Assembly: GCA_022578605.1 (NCBI GenBank)
Contig: MU394074.1
Location: forward strand, 62,001-126,000
Direction of reading: 5' to 3'
DNA: 64,000 nt
Source of the DNA: Camillea tinctor
Taxonomy: Eukaryota > Ascomycota > Sordariomycetes > Xylariales > Xylariaceae
Made by a program: the position numbers and the translations under genes. The notes below the pieces were generated by a model. That model was not told where the DNA came from and searched no databases. It saw nothing but the letters and a program-made list of their open reading frames with translations. Numbering within the stretch: the first letter of the stretch is position 1; every line of letters begins with the position of its first letter. Positions 61,533 to 64,000 of this stretch are shown in pieces.

Positions 61533-63366
61533 GCGGGTGATGAAATAACCTCACCTGGATGCCTCCCCCTAAAAGAGTAACCAGGCCTACCTTGGGACCG
61601 AAGAAATAGCATAGTTATGTAGACAAAGTCTAATAAAAAAATTGTGCCACGAGAACATGAACCTGCATGAGATTTCAGTATGCAAGATCATCGATCTTGT
61701 CCTAGTCTACCTAATATAAAAAAACATCTAGCCAGCTCAATCCTGCCCCATTTTAGGCTTGCATATCGTACGCACCTAATTACAGCCAAGTGAGATGGAT
61801 AGATGGATATGCATAGGTTACATACCTATAGAGCCAATGATACCCCTTTCTCTGCACTGCGCGAAGAAAGATAGAAAAGTCTGATTGGGCATTGAAGCAT
61901 CTTGTAGTCATCGAATACTAACAGGGATAAAAGTATCACGATCCTAAGCTAAGCTAGCTGTATAACACGCAGACAGTTCTTGAGCTAGGTATCTATTGTG
62001 GATAAAACACGCATACATTTCATCGTGTTCTCCTCTTGTATTCGTTTGCAATACTGGAGAGGTTTGGTAATAATATATGTAGGTTCGTCGTCATTCGGGC
62101 TAAAAGGTTGGGCCTTCATGCGTCGAACCAGAGATGGAGATGAGATTTCTGCAAGTGGGTGTAAGTGTGTTGTACATTAAAGTGTGTACATCAAGAGTGG
62201 GTTTTGGCTTTGGGGGATTGTATTTGATAGAGCGGGAAAAAAGATAGAAATAAAGGCCGGAGCCCTCTCCAGTGCATATGTAGGTTCTAACTATGTACTA
62301 CTTAAAATGCAAATCTCATGTACGATTCGATTCAACTGATAACTTAAATCTACATAACCTAGATACTAGGTAGTAGGTACATATTGACGCTGACTGACAA
62401 CACTGCATAGTACTTACACTGCACCTGACAAGATGCAAGATCTCATGACTACGACCGACAAGTGGTGTCCGGCCGTCGAGGCATGGAGGTGGGATCTGCC
62501 AGCTGCCGGACATGGCACCCGAGGCCTCTTTGGCCTCTTTGGCCTCTTTCGGACTCTATATTTGGAGATTATTAATTTTCCCTCCCGACACGTGAAAGTG
62601 CTGATTGGCTATGCTATTCGTCATAAGCAGGAAATTAAATGGGGACCCGTCTTTTTTGTCTCTTTCCTTATGAGTCGCGATCGCGTTCTTACGTTCCTAC
62701 ACTACTTTGCGTTAGCCGAACCGCAAGTTCCCAGTTCCAGTTCACTTCTTGTCAATGTTGACAAGTACACACTTTACACTTGAAATTCTTTAGGCTTGAC
62801 CACCACCACATCTCCGAGACAACCAACTCTTTTTTTTTTATACTACCCAACACGCGCGCACGCGACAGAAGAAAAAATATCTCTTTATACATTGCGCCTA
62901 CGATTTCACGACCCTGCGCAGCCTGTTTGGTGTGGTTGGTGGTCGGCCGCCTTTTTTTTCACCGATTCTATACATACTATATATACTATTTTACCATCCT
63001 CACACGGGCTCCATTTTGAGGTTATCCCCTCTCACCCCACCCCGACCCGTTGCGATCGATCACACACACACAAAAAAAGAAAGAAACGAAAAAAGGGGGG
63101 ACGATGAGTATTTAACAAAAAAAGAAAGCAAATAAATGAACGGTTGTTTGGTCTGCTATAGTCACCCACACGCAATATCCCGTACTGCGATACCTCCTGA
63201 GACCCCGAGCCCACCCTTTGGCGCATTCTTGCAGTTCACCTGTATCTGCAATTCTCCTCGCATGTCCATACCCGTCGCTTTCCCTGCCGCATGTCTTGGC
63301 AACCCCCCGAGAACCAGCGGAAACTCGCAGTAGATACCAAGGGGATTCCTCCGTTAGCTGCTAATC
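61533..63366. other. Promoter and leader of the kinesin gene, 1.8 kb
   Basis: No gene is supported. It holds a GGCCTCTTT tandem repeat at 62523-62549 and a C/T-rich leader from about 62800. The 116-codon frame at 62433-62783 spans that repeat and is not believed. Confidence 0.5.
62523..62549 (+). repeat. Three tandem copies of GGCCTCTTT
   Basis: Perfect 9-bp repeat at 62523, 62532 and 62541, about 0.8 kb upstream of the kinesin start. Confidence 0.9.
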
Positions 63367-64000
63367 ATGGCTCCCGCCGGCGGTGGAAATATCAAGGTGG
63401 TGGTGAGATGTCGGCCGTTCAACGGTAGAGGTACGCATGCCCCTTAAGGTTTCTACAGAGGCGGTTGTTGATCCTGGATAACTAAACTACGTTGTGAACA
63501 GAAATCGAACGGGGGTCGAAATGTATCGTAGAAATGAAAGACAACCAAACGATCCTGACGCCACCAGCCGACGCTGCCCATGGCCCCAAGGGCTCGAAAG
63601 ACAACTCGGTGAAGACGTTTGCTTTTGACAGGTCATATTGGTCGTTTGACAAGAGCGCCCCGAACTACGCCGCCCAAGAACACCTGCACAACGACCTCGG
63701 GAAGCCCCTTTTGGACAATGCCTTCCAGGGCTACAACAACTGTATTTTTGCCTACGGACAGACCGGATCTGGAAAGTCGTACTCCATGATGGGGTACGGG
63801 AAGGATGCCGGTATCATCCCCATGATTTGCCAGGACATGTTCGGCCGCATAAACAACCTACAGCAAGACAAACACACGAGGTGTACCGTTGAAGTGTCGT
63901 ACCTCGAAATCTACAACGAGCGAGTGCGCGATCTCCTGAACCCAGCCACCAAGGGTAACCTCAAGGTTCGAGAGCATCCTTCTACCGGCCCCTATGTCGA
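63367..64000 (+). CDS. unc104: Kinesin-3 motor protein (Unc104/KIF1 type), 5' part
   Basis: Microtubule plus-end motor for vesicles and early endosomes, truncated by the window edge. Exons are 63367-63430 and 63502 to beyond 64000. The start MAPAGGGNIKVVVRCRPFNG matches fungal Unc104/UncA proteins, which open almost identically. The motor core shows KTFAFDRSYWSFD, the kinesin-3 P-loop region NCIFAYGQTGSGKSYSMMG (loop at about residues 107-114), GIIPMICQDMF and VEVSYLEIYNERVRDLLNP. The second residue of the usual VRVRPF motif is cysteine here (VRCRPF). Neck, FHA and PH regions would lie further right. The first intron has GTACGC, an ACTAAAC branch site and CAG. Assignment to kinesin-3 is strong. 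Confidence 0.93.

Overview
This window comes from a filamentous ascomycete (Pezizomycotina, probably Sordariomycetes). The genes have short GT-AG introns with CTAAC-type branch points, pyrimidine-rich leaders and long AT-leaning intergenic spacers. Orthologues of FacB, fungal Gpi11, Pgc1, Scl1, the septation-upregulated (Uds1) family and an Unc104-type kinesin are present. One transposon shows mutation typical of repeat-induced point mutation (RIP). No tRNA, rRNA, CRISPR array or secondary-metabolite cluster was seen. The species cannot be named from this sequence.

Layout. 0-6 kb: a YchF-related GTPase (minus, cut by the left edge, with a 10-nt microexon) faces away from a four-exon SET-domain methyltransferase-like gene. 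6-9 kb: the acetate-regulator gene facB. 9-15 kb: spacer, then a Pgc1-like phospholipase. 15-21 kb (minus): an AT-hook protein, GPI11, translin and a U2 snRNA with its own TATA box. 22-32 kb: a MARVEL-type membrane protein, a KpsF/GutQ-like SIS-domain protein (minus), a claudin-like tetraspan protein and a WKF-domain protein (minus). 32.2-34.3 kb: an AT-rich Tc1/mariner (pogo-like) element with terminal inverted repeats and a TA target duplication. 34.6-35.8 kb: proteasome subunit alpha1 (SCL1), whose first coding exon is only 7 nt. 38.1-39.0 kb: a four-exon unknown gene visible only after splicing. 41.1-41.9 kb: a RING-like protein. 47.6-49.9 kb (minus): a septation-related coiled-coil protein. 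50-59 kb: a gene-poor stretch. 59.4-61.5 kb: a leukotriene-A4-hydrolase-type aminopeptidase. 63.4 kb to the end: the 5' part of a kinesin-3 gene.

The genes look like an ordinary housekeeping neighbourhood, not an operon-like or biosynthetic cluster. They cover carbon-source regulation (FacB), membrane lipid and GPI-anchor work (Pgc1, Gpi11), RNA processing (U2, translin), proteolysis (Scl1, LTA4H type) and transport or septation (kinesin-3, Uds1). The items most worth following up are the hidden spliced gene, the mutated transposon with regularly spaced subterminal repeats, the very small exons and the SIS-domain protein. All exon boundaries were inferred by hand from reading frame, splice consensus and remembered family conservation; no alignment or database search was run.
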